Positions 45,426 through 55,051 of a stretch of DNA of 64,000 nucleotides are shown in pieces. The stretch lies in assembly GCA_041741535.1 (NCBI GenBank), contig JBGSJV010000103.1:3490-67489 (forward strand). Direction: 5' to 3'. Under the pieces are notes generated by a model, which did not search any database, had not been told where the DNA came from, and was given only the letters and a program-made list of their open reading frames with translations. Positions within the stretch are counted from its first letter, which is position 1. Each line of letters begins with the position of its first letter. The position numbers and the translations under genes are program-made. Source of the DNA: M30B19 sp041741535 (GTDB taxonomy: Bacteria; Planctomycetota; Planctomycetia; Pirellulales; Pirellulaceae).

Positions 45426-47846
45426 ATGCATCTGATCCTGCGCGCTGCTGCCATCTTGGCGATCCTATTTTCGACCAACCCCAGTTTCTCGCAATGGAAA
45501 GCGGGACTGGAGCGTGAGAACATCACTCCAGGAGAACCACTGTGGATGGCCGGTTATGCGGCAAGGACTCGGCCAGTGGAAGGTAAACTCCACGACCTGT
45601 GGGCCAAGGCCCTGGTCTTGGAAGATGAGCTGGGCGGCCGAGTGTTGCTGATCACGCTCGACCTGTTGGGCCTGGACCGCGATTTTACCACACGATTGAC
45701 AAAGCGACTCGAGTCCGAAGCCGGTTGGGAACGCGCGCGCGTGGCCGTGTGTTGTTCTCACACGCACAGCGGTCCCGTCGTGGGCACGCTGTTGTTAGGC
45801 ATGTATCCGCTGGACGTTCAACAGCAGCAGTGGATACAAGCTTACACGCTTGACCTAGAAGATCGACTCGTGCAGCTGGCCAAACGCGCCGCCGAGAAAC
45901 TGGAGCCGATGCAAGTCGGCTGGGCTACCGGGCACTGCTCGATCGCCGTGAATCGACGCAACAATCCCGAACCAGACGTGCCCGCTCGGCGAAACGCTGG
46001 TCAATTAGTGGGCCCTGTGGATCACGACGTACCGATCCTGGTACTGCGCGACTCGCAGAACACCGTCCGTGGTGTGGTCTTTGGGTATGCCTGCCATGCG
46101 ACGACGCTTAACGACCAAATGTGGTGTGGCGATTGGCCCGGCTTTGCTCAGTTGGACCTAGAGTCGAAGTTCCCGCACTGCCAAGCGATGTTTTTCGCTG
46201 GATGTGGTGGCGACCAGAACCCATTGCCACGCCGAGTTTTGGAATTGGCTCAAGACTACGGTCGCTCCATGGCCGACTCGGTAAATGCCGCGATCGAGAA
46301 ATCGGTCTACCCAATTCATGGTCCCGTGAGTGTGGCTCAAGAAGACATTCCACTGGCATTTGCTAATGTGCCCACCGTCGCGGCGTTGCAAGAAATCGTT
46401 GCCGCAGCCGAACATGAGCAGGAACCCAAACCAAGTCGCTATGAAGTCGCACGAGCGGTCTTGCTTCTAGAGCAAGCCGAAACCCAAGGCCAAATCGCAA
46501 CGGAGTATCCCTACGGAATCCAGACTTGGCAATTGGGCGACGGACCAAGTTGGGTGTTCCTCTCCGGTGAAGTGGTGGTCGATTATGCCGTGCGAATCAA
46601 ACGAGAACAGGACGAGGAAACGACGTGGGTCGCGGCTTATGCCAACGACGTCATGGGATACATCCCGTCCGAACGAGTCCTCGCGGAAGGCGGTTATGAA
46701 GGGGGCGCGGCGATGGTCTATTACGGCTTGCCCAGTCCCTGGCAGGCGGGACTCGAAAACAAGATCTGCGAGACCGCCAGCCAGCAAATCCTGGCGGTCA
46801 AGAAACAACGCAATGAACTGGCACAGCAACTTCTGGTGCCGTCCGGCTACGATCACCAACGGCTACTCTACGCCTTGGATGAGGACGGGCATGAAACGCC
46901 CATCACTTCGCCAGACCAATGGGAAAAGCGCCGCGCAGCGATTCTGAGTGGGATGCAACAAATGATGGGCCCACTGCCCGACCGCACCGTGCTTTGTCCC
47001 TTGGATGTGCAAGAATTGCAGAGAGAGCGTTTCGAGAACTACACGCGGATTCATTTGACTTATTCGGCCGAACCCGGCAGACGCGTGCCCGCGCACTTGT
47101 ATTTACCGGACAGTCCGCGCCTCCAACCTCGAGCCCCCGCGATTTTGGCTCTGCACCAAACTTCCGACTTAGGAAAACTGGACGTGGGTATCGACGGCAA
47201 ACCGGATCGAACTTACGCCCACGAACTGGCAATGTTGGGCTACATCGTGTTGGCCCCCGACTATCCAACGTTTGGCGACTTACGCGAGTACGATTTTGAT
47301 TCGGACCGCTACTTCAGTGGCACGATGACTGGCGTTTTTAATCACATGCGAGCGATCGACCTGTTGTGCCAGCGCGAAGATGTAGACGCCAATCGACTGG
47401 GTGTGATCGGCCATTCTCTTGGTGGTCACAATGCCATGTTTGTGGCCGCGTTTGACCCTCGATTGAAAGTCATTGTGACCAGCTGTGGTTGGACGCCGTT
47501 TCACCATTATTATGGCGGAACGAAACTGGAGAATTGGGCTCAAGAACGCTACATGCCGTGGATGCGTGACGTCTTTCAAAGTGATCCCGATCAAGTCCCG
47601 TTCGACTTCTATGAAGTCGTCGCCGCGTTAGCTCCGCGAACGTTTTACTCGTGTTCGCCGGTCAACGACGAGAACTTTGAAGTCACCGGTGTCCGCAAAG
47701 TCGAAACCACCGCCCGCGATGTCTATTCGCTATTCAACGCCAAGGACGAACTGATCATCCGCTGCCCAGAAACCGGCCATACGTTCCCGGAAGCGAATCG
47801 AAAGGAAGCCTATGAAGTAATCGATCGAGTCATCGGCCGCGAGTGA
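45426..47846 (+). CDS. Neutral/alkaline ceramidase-like domain fused to an alpha/beta hydrolase
   Basis: An 806-residue protein from ATG 45426 (an in-frame ATG at 45369 would precede the signal peptide LRAAAILAILFSTNPSFS). Residues ~20-420 resemble planctomycete neutral/alkaline non-lysosomal ceramidase-like proteins: ENITPGEPLWMAGYAARTRP, VCCSHTHSGP (metal His pair), VFGYACHATTLNDQMWCGDW, FFAGCGGDQNP. Residues ~470-806 form an alpha/beta hydrolase of the acetyl-esterase or dienelactone type, with the nucleophile elbow GVIGHSLGGHNAMF and the catalytic His near CPETGHTFPE. Normally these are separate genes. The product would act outside the cytoplasm on an amide or ester substrate not known from sequence. 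Confidence 0.85.
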   Translation: MHLILRAAAILAILFSTNPSFSQWKAGLERENITPGEPLWMAGYAARTRPVEGKLHDLWAKALVLEDELGGRVLLITLDLLGLDRDFTTRLTKRLESEAGWERARVAVCCSHTHSGPVVGTLLLGMYPLDVQQQQWIQAYTLDLEDRLVQLAKRAAEKLEPMQVGWATGHCSIAVNRRNNPEPDVPARRNAGQLVGPVDHDVPILVLRDSQNTVRGVVFGYACHATTLNDQMWCGDWPGFAQLDLESKFPHCQAMFFAGCGGDQNPLPRRVLELAQDYGRSMADSVNAAIEKSVYPIHGPVSVAQEDIPLAFANVPTVAALQEIVAAAEHEQEPKPSRYEVARAVLLLEQAETQGQIATEYPYGIQTWQLGDGPSWVFLSGEVVVDYAVRIKREQDEETTWVAAYANDVMGYIPSERVLAEGGYEGGAAMVYYGLPSPWQAGLENKICETASQQILAVKKQRNELAQQLLVPSGYDHQRLLYALDEDGHETPITSPDQWEKRRAAILSGMQQMMGPLPDRTVLCPLDVQELQRERFENYTRIHLTYSAEPGRRVPAHLYLPDSPRLQPRAPAILALHQTSDLGKLDVGIDGKPDRTYAHELAMLGYIVLAPDYPTFGDLREYDFDSDRYFSGTMTGVFNHMRAIDLLCQREDVDANRLGVIGHSLGGHNAMFVAAFDPRLKVIVTSCGWTPFHHYYGGTKLENWAQERYMPWMRDVFQSDPDQVPFDFYEVVAALAPRTFYSCSPVNDENFEVTGVRKVETTARDVYSLFNAKDELIIRCPETGHTFPEANRKEAYEVIDRVIGRE

Positions 47847-47892
47847 ACGTTTGACATTGATTCGGGATGTTCATGCACAATCGATGCAAGCA

Positions 47893-47932
47893 GACTTGGT
47901 TAACCGCGTGGCCAGAGCAAATTTGGCAAAAT
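47893..47932. repeat. Copy of a dispersed ~33-bp string
   Basis: TTGGTTAACCGCGTGGCCAG followed by AGCAAATTTGGC is shared exactly with the sequence at about 30733-30764. The stretch 47847-48098 otherwise holds no supported gene. Confidence 0.7.
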
Positions 47933-48098
47933 CCAACTCGACGCCAACGCACAGTTCGAACCGCCAAATTTGTGGCGGCCCGCGTTTTCGCCGAGAACGG
48001 CTATCCTTTTCCTGCCTATATGCCGTGTGAGTTGGCAGCGATGCAGATGGCAGAAAAACGGCGCGCAGTAAGATTGTCCGGTTCGCTTCACACCTGAA

Positions 48099-48917
48099 CT
48101 ATGCGGCGGCTTTTTGGGTCTTGAGTCCGCGGTCTAGGAACAGGGGATTGAAGTTGTCGCGGCGGACAGCGCCACGAGCTTGAAAGTCTCGCAAGGCGAT
48201 TTCAAAATCTTCTCGATAACGAAAACAGTGATCGATGCACCGTTCTAACTCTTGGCAAGCCAATTCGTAGACGGGTAAATCGTCCGCCAATTGTTCGCGG
48301 AGCAACTCCGTTGTTTCTTGGTCCAGTTCTTGAGTTCGCTCGGCTTGGTTCACTCGGACGTAAGACAGGTCACGAAACGTTTCCGGGAACATCGTTTCCA
48401 AACACACGGCCGCTTCATCGAATCGCTCGACGGGGAACAAGAACGCTCGGTTGGTGGCCAATGCCTCCTGCACCACGCTCAAGTCATCCAACGCCCGACC
48501 CTGGTTCAAGAAGCAAAGTTGGCTACGCACATGGGGTTCGACGTGGCCTTGAATCAATTCGTACTCCATGAATTCACGGAAATCGCTAGCCGTTTTCGCC
48601 GCGCATTCGATGTCGGCGTTCCGATGATAAAAGTACCGAGAAATATAGCGATCGACTGGGTCGCGGACAAACGCGTAGGCGTAAACGGCGGCCTCAGGAA
48701 AATCGTAAGGCAAATCCAACGACAATTTGTGGTCGGACATGCAGCGCAGCCAGGGCTGGGACTTGGCGATTTCCCAAACGTCCTGCCGAGTGTACTGTTT
48801 TGACTCCAAGAGTGACACGGAATTGTAGTATCCTTTGCCGAAGTTCCGGTTCATCAGTTGGCGCAAAGTCGACCCACCCGCCTTGGGCACATGGACGTGA
48901 AACCATAAATCGTGCAT
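48099..48917 (-). CDS. Sulfotransferase family 2-type protein
   Basis: A 272-residue protein from ATG 48915-48917, preceded by a strong AAGGAG six bases away. The 5'-phosphosulfate-binding motif HVHVPKAGGSTLRQLM lies at the N-terminus. The 3'-phosphate motif FVRDPVDRYISRYFYHRN lies about 75 residues later. Both are the two PAPS-contacting loops of membrane or Golgi-type sulfotransferases (carbohydrate substrates). The C-terminal third is helical, with many acidic pairs. Planctomycetes use sulfated polysaccharides heavily, so a glycan substrate is plausible but unproven. Confidence 0.85.
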   Translation of the reverse strand: MHDLWFHVHVPKAGGSTLRQLMNRNFGKGYYNSVSLLESKQYTRQDVWEIAKSQPWLRCMSDHKLSLDLPYDFPEAAVYAYAFVRDPVDRYISRYFYHRNADIECAAKTASDFREFMEYELIQGHVEPHVRSQLCFLNQGRALDDLSVVQEALATNRAFLFPVERFDEAAVCLETMFPETFRDLSYVRVNQAERTQELDQETTELLREQLADDLPVYELACQELERCIDHCFRYREDFEIALRDFQARGAVRRDNFNPLFLDRGLKTQKAAA

Positions 48918-49277
48918 GTCGAACTCCTTAACAACAATCGCCGACCTCCGCGGTCCTTCAACTAGCCTCATACCAAGAAATGCCACTTCAAAGCAAGATG
49001 AAACTTCGACTCGATGTTAAAATAGGCAACCTCCGATCGATCCGCTGGCGATTGGCGAAAAGGCGATGACCTCCAACAGCTTCAAAAACGCCGCAGATTG
49101 TCGGTTCCGAACATACCGACCGATTACAACCGATTACATCGGTGCAGCGGAGCGGTTTGATAAGTTGATAGTTTGAGAGAATATCCCCGCACTTGGAAAT
49201 GATTCCGCCCCAAGTCTATGACACGTGGAAGTTGTCGGCACCGGGCTGGCGAATTTCGTTTCCCGAGTGAAAAAACA
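48918..49277. other. Intergenic region between the sulfotransferase and the CXXCH membrane protein
   Basis: No gene is supported. A short direct repeat CCGATTACA is present at 49120-49138. No terminator-like hairpin is obvious. Confidence 0.4.
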
Positions 49278-50627
49278 TCAACGAGCGTTTCGAAATGTTG
49301 GTGACGTTTCGGAATTTGCTGAAGGGGACAGGCTCTTCAATCGGTACTCGTAACTGAACGCACCCAACAACTGTCCCGAATCGACCTGATGGCAATCTGT
49401 GCATTGATCGATCGCACGCAGAGCACCAACCATTCTTAAGACTTCACTGTTCGCTTCAATCACCAAAGTCTCTCCACTTGTCAATCGTTCAAGACTGCGT
49501 GACTCGAATCGCGTTAACTCTCGAGTTGGTATCACCCCAGCTGCAATCGTTTCCATATTTGGCAAGCTATTAGTCACATATACAATCGGCGTCTCATGAA
49601 GCAACATGCCGATCAATTCTAGTTTTTCCAATTCAAATTGCTGCGTTAATCGAACCGACTCCGGTGCGTTGTGCATGCTATGAGGTTTGAAACCAACATA
49701 GTGCTTCTGGTCCTCCGTCAATAAACCAAGAGTCGACCGATCGAAAAAATCGCGATAGGCAAACGCATGGGCAAAGGACGGTGATACTCCGTCTCGAGCC
49801 AACATGCGTTGGGGATTGTAGCGAATGATTTTTGGATTCATTCGCATACCACCGAATCCGGGAGATCGGACGAACCGTTCAAATTGAGCGTCGTGCACCA
49901 ATTTCAATTGACTCATCGGAGTATTCAAATCAAGTTTCAAGTTTTCGTCAAAGTACAAGTTCAACTGATTCTGAAACTCAATGGTTTCCTGGGGAAGATC
50001 GCCCGAAACGCGGTTCGGCCGTTGAAGCCGAGCGATTCTCGGCGAGACATCAACCATTGGATACTCGGCTCGCATTTCCTGCAGTCTCTGTAGTTCAAAC
50101 GTCGGCCATTGGTGCATCGAAAACGAGTAAACTCCAACCGTTAACAGCATGGAGATAGAAGCCAACGCACTCCCAGCGCAAACGTTATTCAAACGGGGCC
50201 ACAGGCGTCGAAAAGCGTAAAGTACAGATACAAAACAAATACTCACCCAGAGGCAACCAAAAAATCGCGGAGCAAATACGATCGCAAATACGAAAAATGA
50301 CGCGATCAACAGGATGAGGATTCTCGAAACAAACCGAGCGCCGCTCGCAGAAAAAAGCCAATTCAACGGCAGAAACATGAGAAAATAAAATAGTCCAGTT
50401 ACGACGAACCCCACCGACAATAAATCGTTTAGAGGCAATCGGACTCGCGAAACACTGTCGATCCATAAATTGGCTACAGCGAAACAAGCCAATGGTCCCA
50501 TCATCCAAATCAACATGGTTGACAACGACCACCCAGTCACCCGCTGACTTGATTCGTCTGTTGCATCGGGTGGAGCAATCGTCAAGACTTCGCGCGATTC
50601 TTGATCAGGCAATTGGTCGTTGGACAT
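49278..50627 (-). CDS. Membrane protein with a single C-terminal heme c motif
   Basis: A 449-residue protein from ATG 50625-50627 with GAGGAG upstream. About five N-terminal TM helices (STMLIWMMGPLACFAVANLW and others through ALASISMLLTVGVYSF) precede a long extracytoplasmic domain. Near its end is one CXXCH (AIDQCTDCHQVDSGQLLGAF), predicting covalent attachment of one heme c. Segments such as ALRAIDQCTDCH recall monoheme domains in planctomycete membrane cytochromes. No oxidase or other cytochrome gene is adjacent. It is last in a leftward run with the DUF3754-type gene, 24 bases apart. Confidence 0.78.
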   Translation of the reverse strand: MSNDQLPDQESREVLTIAPPDATDESSQRVTGWSLSTMLIWMMGPLACFAVANLWIDSVSRVRLPLNDLLSVGFVVTGLFYFLMFLPLNWLFSASGARFVSRILILLIASFFVFAIVFAPRFFGCLWVSICFVSVLYAFRRLWPRLNNVCAGSALASISMLLTVGVYSFSMHQWPTFELQRLQEMRAEYPMVDVSPRIARLQRPNRVSGDLPQETIEFQNQLNLYFDENLKLDLNTPMSQLKLVHDAQFERFVRSPGFGGMRMNPKIIRYNPQRMLARDGVSPSFAHAFAYRDFFDRSTLGLLTEDQKHYVGFKPHSMHNAPESVRLTQQFELEKLELIGMLLHETPIVYVTNSLPNMETIAAGVIPTRELTRFESRSLERLTSGETLVIEANSEVLRMVGALRAIDQCTDCHQVDSGQLLGAFSYEYRLKSLSPSANSETSPTFRNAR

Positions 50628-50651
50628 GATCAGTCTCCTCGACACGCAAAC

Positions 50652-51935
50652 TCACGTCTTGCGAATTGTGACTCTCTCGATCGCCGTTTCGATATCAACC
50701 GCGACCCAATGGCCGCTCGGCGCTTGTTCGACCAATTTGAAGTCGCGAAGCTTGCGGAGCGCATCGGCGACCTCAAAGTCGATTTCGCGTTTGAGTAATT
50801 TTCGCAGGCAACCCTGCGCTTGGCAATCCAATTCTTCCGTTGTCCAACCAGCGGGACCAGCGTGTTGCCAGAGCAAAAAATAGCTCAAGAACAATTCCCG
50901 CAGTTCCTGTTCTTTCGCATCTTCCATGATTTGGAACAGCACGGCTCCATTATTGCCTAGATTTCTCAAGTACAAATTGTTGGTCAACAGCCCTTGATGC
51001 TCCCGCGTCGTTCGATTGTGCGACAACCAGTACTTCACAAAATAGAACGTCAGGGCCAAAACCCCGGCCACCGTCCAACCAGTAAAATTCAGGCCATCGC
51101 CCTTGGCGTTCAACGCCCAATCAGCAAACCATGTGCTCCCTCCAATCCACTTCAAAATCGAAGTTAACGCGACAAAACGGATAAACAGCGTAATCCGCGG
51201 TCCCCAAATCACGAGTGATTTTGCGAGTCGCATTCCCGCGAAGATTCCGCCAATCGCGGGAAAAAGCACCTTGCCACGATCCGCCCACGAGAACTGGACG
51301 CGCGAGCCCGGCATCATCATGTCGACTTCCGTCTCCGGCATGTCTTTGAAGATTTTCAGATAGATACTGTCGGCGTCGAATTGCGGCCCCAACTTATGGG
51401 TCGACTTCATACGAAAAATCAAGACGACGCGTTTGTAGACGTCAATCCAGCGAGATTCTTTCCGCCACGGAGTCCACCACATGCGGCGAAAGAGTCGCCG
51501 AGGTTTGATCCCGCGAACATAAACTTGCAACAAATTGAAATTCTTGAAGTCGACGGAATATCGCACCCCCCAGCCCGTTGCCGTGCGCAGCGACTCCTCG
51601 ATTTCTTCCTGCGTTAGGCGAAGATAGTTGGCGGTTTTCAGCAGTTCCGCGAGCTGCTGCGCGAACCGTTCGCCGCGCATCGCTAGAACCCCGGCCCCCT
51701 CGCGGTGGTGGTATACCAATTCCTGATCCGGATCAAAGGCGGCGTAATCCTCCAAATAATCTTCTAGTTGGAAAATCGTGGAACGATGAAAGTGGGCGGT
51801 CAGCAAATCCGCCAGCGTTTGAAACTGCTGAACATGTTGGGCGGAAAGCCCGCGCTGTCGCAACAGCAGCCGCACCAAGTGGGCGGCGCGAATGGGAATG
51901 AAGTGTTCCAACACGGCCGGCGAATCGATGGTCAT
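50652..51935 (-). CDS. DUF3754 / TMEM143-like membrane protein
   Basis: A 427-residue protein from ATG 51933-51935 with GGAAGG seven bases upstream. The soluble N-terminal half contains VYKRVVLIFRMKSTHKLG followed by IYLKIFKDMPETEVDMMMPG, the core of DUF3754. Two or three TM segments follow (GGIFAGMRLAKSLVIWG, WTVAGVLALTFYFVKYWLSH) and then a C-terminal winged-helix-like part. The human relative TMEM143 has no established function. It sits between the nucleoside symporter (67 bases) and the CXXCH membrane protein (24 bases) in one direction, so an operon is likely. Confidence 0.75.
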   Translation of the reverse strand: MTIDSPAVLEHFIPIRAAHLVRLLLRQRGLSAQHVQQFQTLADLLTAHFHRSTIFQLEDYLEDYAAFDPDQELVYHHREGAGVLAMRGERFAQQLAELLKTANYLRLTQEEIEESLRTATGWGVRYSVDFKNFNLLQVYVRGIKPRRLFRRMWWTPWRKESRWIDVYKRVVLIFRMKSTHKLGPQFDADSIYLKIFKDMPETEVDMMMPGSRVQFSWADRGKVLFPAIGGIFAGMRLAKSLVIWGPRITLFIRFVALTSILKWIGGSTWFADWALNAKGDGLNFTGWTVAGVLALTFYFVKYWLSHNRTTREHQGLLTNNLYLRNLGNNGAVLFQIMEDAKEQELRELFLSYFLLWQHAGPAGWTTEELDCQAQGCLRKLLKREIDFEVADALRKLRDFKLVEQAPSGHWVAVDIETAIERVTIRKT

Positions 51936-52001
51936 CACATCGCCTTCCGTGTTGACTTTCTTCACAAACACCTTCGCTGGACCACCTTATCGAACGGCAA
52001 A

Positions 52002-53492
52002 CTATTCTTCCGGAGTCGCCTTGGTACGATCCCAAAACGCCACCGCAAATATCACGAATACAATCGCCGCCATGATCGCTGGTGAAATCCAGAAATTTTT
52101 CCATTGAGCCATGGTCGCTGCGAGCAACTCGGCGTCCAACTTCTCTGGTAAACTCTTCGAGAACATCATCGACAAAGATTCCAGAAAACTTGGCGATGCA
52201 ACTTCACCCCGTGCCGTTTTCAACGCTTCCGAATATGCATCCGACCGACTGACTTGCTCGCCGTATTGTCCAAACGTCAAATTCAAGGGCAGACCAAACA
52301 AGTTGCCGCCCGCCATGATCCGGTACCCAAAGAACATACCGACGCCTTGGGTTAAGAACACCAGCAACCCTTGAGCTTGACCACGAATCTCCGTCGGAGC
52401 TTTCTTGTCCGTATAGATGAAGCCCGTCACAAAGAAGAAGTCGTAACAGACACCGTGCAGGACCACACCGGCCAACAGCATCCATGTCACTTGGGCAGGG
52501 GCACCATAGGCAAACAGGATATAACGGATCACCCACGCAGCAATTCCGACCAAAATCATGTTCTTGACGCCCAGCTTTCTAAAGAAGAACGGGATCAAAA
52601 GCATAAAGAAGATTTCGGACATCTGTCCAATCGTCATGGTCGATCCGGATTGAACAAAACCTGTTTGTGCCAAATAACTTCCAGTCGACCCATAGTAAAA
52701 CGCCAAAGGCACGCACACCAAAGTAGAACACAATGCAAATACGAAGAAGTTCCAGTTTGCCATCAACTTGAAGGCGTCGACCATAAACAGCGACCGAATA
52801 TCCATCGGCTTGCCTTTAAGCGGAGGCGGCGTATTGGGCAAGAAAAAACAGAATACACCCAACACCAGCGAACTATAGGCACACAACGAAAAGATCTTGA
52901 ACTCGGATGACCAACCTTGAATGCCAACGAACAAACCAGCCGCAATCCAGCCAATCGTCCCCCAAACGCGAATCTTCGGAAATTGTTCCTGGTTCTTGAT
53001 ATGAGTAAACGCGATCGTGTTGCCCAATCCCAATGTTGGCATGTAGCAAAGCAAATGCCCCAGGATCAGCCAAACCAAAAGTTTGGCAGAGCTATTTTCC
53101 GCCAGTTGCAGCGCTTTGAATTTTTCATCGAATTCTTTGGCGGGTAAGTTCAACGCTTTAAGCTGCTCAGCCGATTCTGTCGCAAACGCCGCGGCCGAAT
53201 CAGCAACCCCCGTAATGAACAACATCAAGACGCCACCAATCAGCATCAACACGCCCATCACTTTTTCAGAAGCAAAATATCGATCGGCAATCAAACCAAG
53301 AAACAATGGAGCAAAGATCGCAGCGATCGGCGCTGCTTCGTAGGCATTCCCTGTAAAGGCCGACAGAGAATAGTTACTTAGCGCCGCACTTAATGTCGAA
53401 AACCATGTTCCCCACGTAAAAAACTGGAGAAACATCATGACGGACAACAACGGGACAATCAGGCCCGAGCTGGACTTCGACGGATTACTCAC
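52002..53492 (-). CDS. Nucleoside:H+ symporter (NupG-type MFS)
   Basis: A 496-residue, twelve-helix MFS protein from GTG 53490-53492 with AAAGGA upstream. Signatures of the nucleoside symporter family are visible: SVMMFLQFFTWGTWFSTLSA, IAAIFAPLFLGLIADRYFAS and YMPTLGLGNTIAFTHI, then FPKIRVWGTIGWIAAGLFVG. A loop in the first half is longer than in NupG. The usual substrate is a nucleoside taken up with protons; planctomycete copies are frequently found beside Gfo/Idh/MocA oxidoreductases, as here, and could carry sugar derivatives instead. The upstream gene on the same strand is that oxidoreductase, 115 bases away. Confidence 0.88.
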   Translation of the reverse strand: MSNPSKSSSGLIVPLLSVMMFLQFFTWGTWFSTLSAALSNYSLSAFTGNAYEAAPIAAIFAPLFLGLIADRYFASEKVMGVLMLIGGVLMLFITGVADSAAAFATESAEQLKALNLPAKEFDEKFKALQLAENSSAKLLVWLILGHLLCYMPTLGLGNTIAFTHIKNQEQFPKIRVWGTIGWIAAGLFVGIQGWSSEFKIFSLCAYSSLVLGVFCFFLPNTPPPLKGKPMDIRSLFMVDAFKLMANWNFFVFALCSTLVCVPLAFYYGSTGSYLAQTGFVQSGSTMTIGQMSEIFFMLLIPFFFRKLGVKNMILVGIAAWVIRYILFAYGAPAQVTWMLLAGVVLHGVCYDFFFVTGFIYTDKKAPTEIRGQAQGLLVFLTQGVGMFFGYRIMAGGNLFGLPLNLTFGQYGEQVSRSDAYSEALKTARGEVASPSFLESLSMMFSKSLPEKLDAELLAATMAQWKNFWISPAIMAAIVFVIFAVAFWDRTKATPEE

Positions 53493-53607
53493 TGCAAATT
53501 CCTTTTACAATACGGAACGTGAAAACTAACTCGGCGATCTAAATCATGATTCTTTTCCAGCCGCATCAGCCAACACTGCTCAAGCGGCTGACCGGTTCGG
53601 AAGTCGA

Positions 53608-54948
53608 CTAGCCGCGCAAGTATTCAAACCCCGCGCGTGGTTGACGAGCAAAAAACGCGGCAGCTTGCGGATCACCGACGATTTGTTCCGCTTTTGGGTC
53701 CCATTGAATCTTGCGACCCAACCGAGCGGCGATCGCCGCCAAGTGGCAGGTGTTCATGATCTGAACATGGGAAAACACGTCGCTGACCGGCAATCCGCCT
53801 TCTGCAATCGAGCGATAGAAGTTGGCTTTGTGGCCTTCGAATGGCTTGCCTTTGTAGAGCTGCGACAATTCTTCGTCACCAAACTTGCCTTCATCCCATT
53901 TTTCTTGGATTGGCGTGCCGGTGATCTTGCCGCGATTGACGAACAGACGACCTTTGCTTCCCTCGAACAACACACCGTTGTCCCCGCGACTGGTGATCAC
54001 CATCTCCGTGCCGCTGGCGAATTGACAACTGACTGCAAAATCATGCGACGTGTTGTAGCTGTCCAACACCGTGGCGTACCCGTCTTTGTACTCGACCGGA
54101 TGTTTCGCGTCGGTGCCATCGATGCTGACGGGCCCTTGGCCCGGACCATTTTCGTTCAGCGCCCATTGCGCGATGTCGACATGGTGAGCGCCCCAGTCCG
54201 TAAACTTGCCACCGGAATATTCGTACCACCAGCGGAATTCGTAGTGGCAACGACGTTCACGGTATTCGTGAGCCGGGGCCGGTCCTTGCCAAGCTTCCCA
54301 ATCCAAGTGGGCCGGGACATCAGCGACCGGGAACGGACCGCCCGTCGGACTGCCGTCGATGCCCACGGTCACCTTCTTGATGTCTCCCAACAGTCCCTTT
54401 TGCACCATGTTCACCGCACGCAAGAATCGATCGCGATCACTGCGTTGCTGCGTCCCGATCAGAAAAACGCGGTCCGAATACTTTTGGCATGCCGCTCGGA
54501 TCAATTGATTTTCTTCCAAGGTTAGCGACAAGGGTTTTTGACAAAAGACATGCTTGCCGGCGGCCAAAGCCTCGAGTGCGATTTTGACGTGCCAATGATC
54601 GGGCGTCACGATACTGACCACGTCAATATCCTTACGTTCCAAAACCTTGCGATAGTCGCCGTAGATATCGGCCTTGCCTTTGCCGATCCGGTCGTGATTG
54701 GCCGCTCGTTCGGCGTGGTTGCGATCGACATCACATACAGCCAAGATGTCGCCAAAGTTTGCGTGTTCTTGCGCATCACCGGTACCCATGCTTCCGGTAC
54801 CGATGCAACCGATCCGCGGACGATCATTCTTGGCTCGATTCGCGTACGCGGGCGCGCTCCAAGCGTAATACGGGATCACGGTAGCGGCCGTTGCGACCGA
54901 TGTTTGCTGAATGAAATGACGACGGGTCAGCGATTTTTTTGCAGACAT
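53608..54948 (-). CDS. Tat-exported Gfo/Idh/MocA family oxidoreductase
   Basis: A 446-residue protein from ATG 54946-54948. Its N-terminus KSLTRRHFIQQTSVATAATV is a twin-arginine-type signal. The Rossmann motif IGCIGTGSMGTGDAQ follows, then the signature VTPDHWHVKIALEALAAGKH and the catalytic-region Lys in VFCQKPLSLT (usual EKP is QKP here). The second domain includes HYEFRWWYEYSGGKFTDWGA HH. Such proteins oxidise or isomerise sugars or inositol with NAD(P), acting outside the cytoplasm with a cofactor bound before export. It is adjacent to the nucleoside-type symporter. Confidence 0.92.
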   Translation of the reverse strand: MSAKKSLTRRHFIQQTSVATAATVIPYYAWSAPAYANRAKNDRPRIGCIGTGSMGTGDAQEHANFGDILAVCDVDRNHAERAANHDRIGKGKADIYGDYRKVLERKDIDVVSIVTPDHWHVKIALEALAAGKHVFCQKPLSLTLEENQLIRAACQKYSDRVFLIGTQQRSDRDRFLRAVNMVQKGLLGDIKKVTVGIDGSPTGGPFPVADVPAHLDWEAWQGPAPAHEYRERRCHYEFRWWYEYSGGKFTDWGAHHVDIAQWALNENGPGQGPVSIDGTDAKHPVEYKDGYATVLDSYNTSHDFAVSCQFASGTEMVITSRGDNGVLFEGSKGRLFVNRGKITGTPIQEKWDEGKFGDEELSQLYKGKPFEGHKANFYRSIAEGGLPVSDVFSHVQIMNTCHLAAIAARLGRKIQWDPKAEQIVGDPQAAAFFARQPRAGFEYLRG

Positions 54949-55051
54949 GTTCGACTCGCGCGAGGGCAGGGCAGGGGGGTGGCGTCGGCGTTCAGCAGCA
55001 TGTGCCGAAACGCGGACAAGGCAGCAGTATAAGCAGTCGTCAAAGCAAAAT

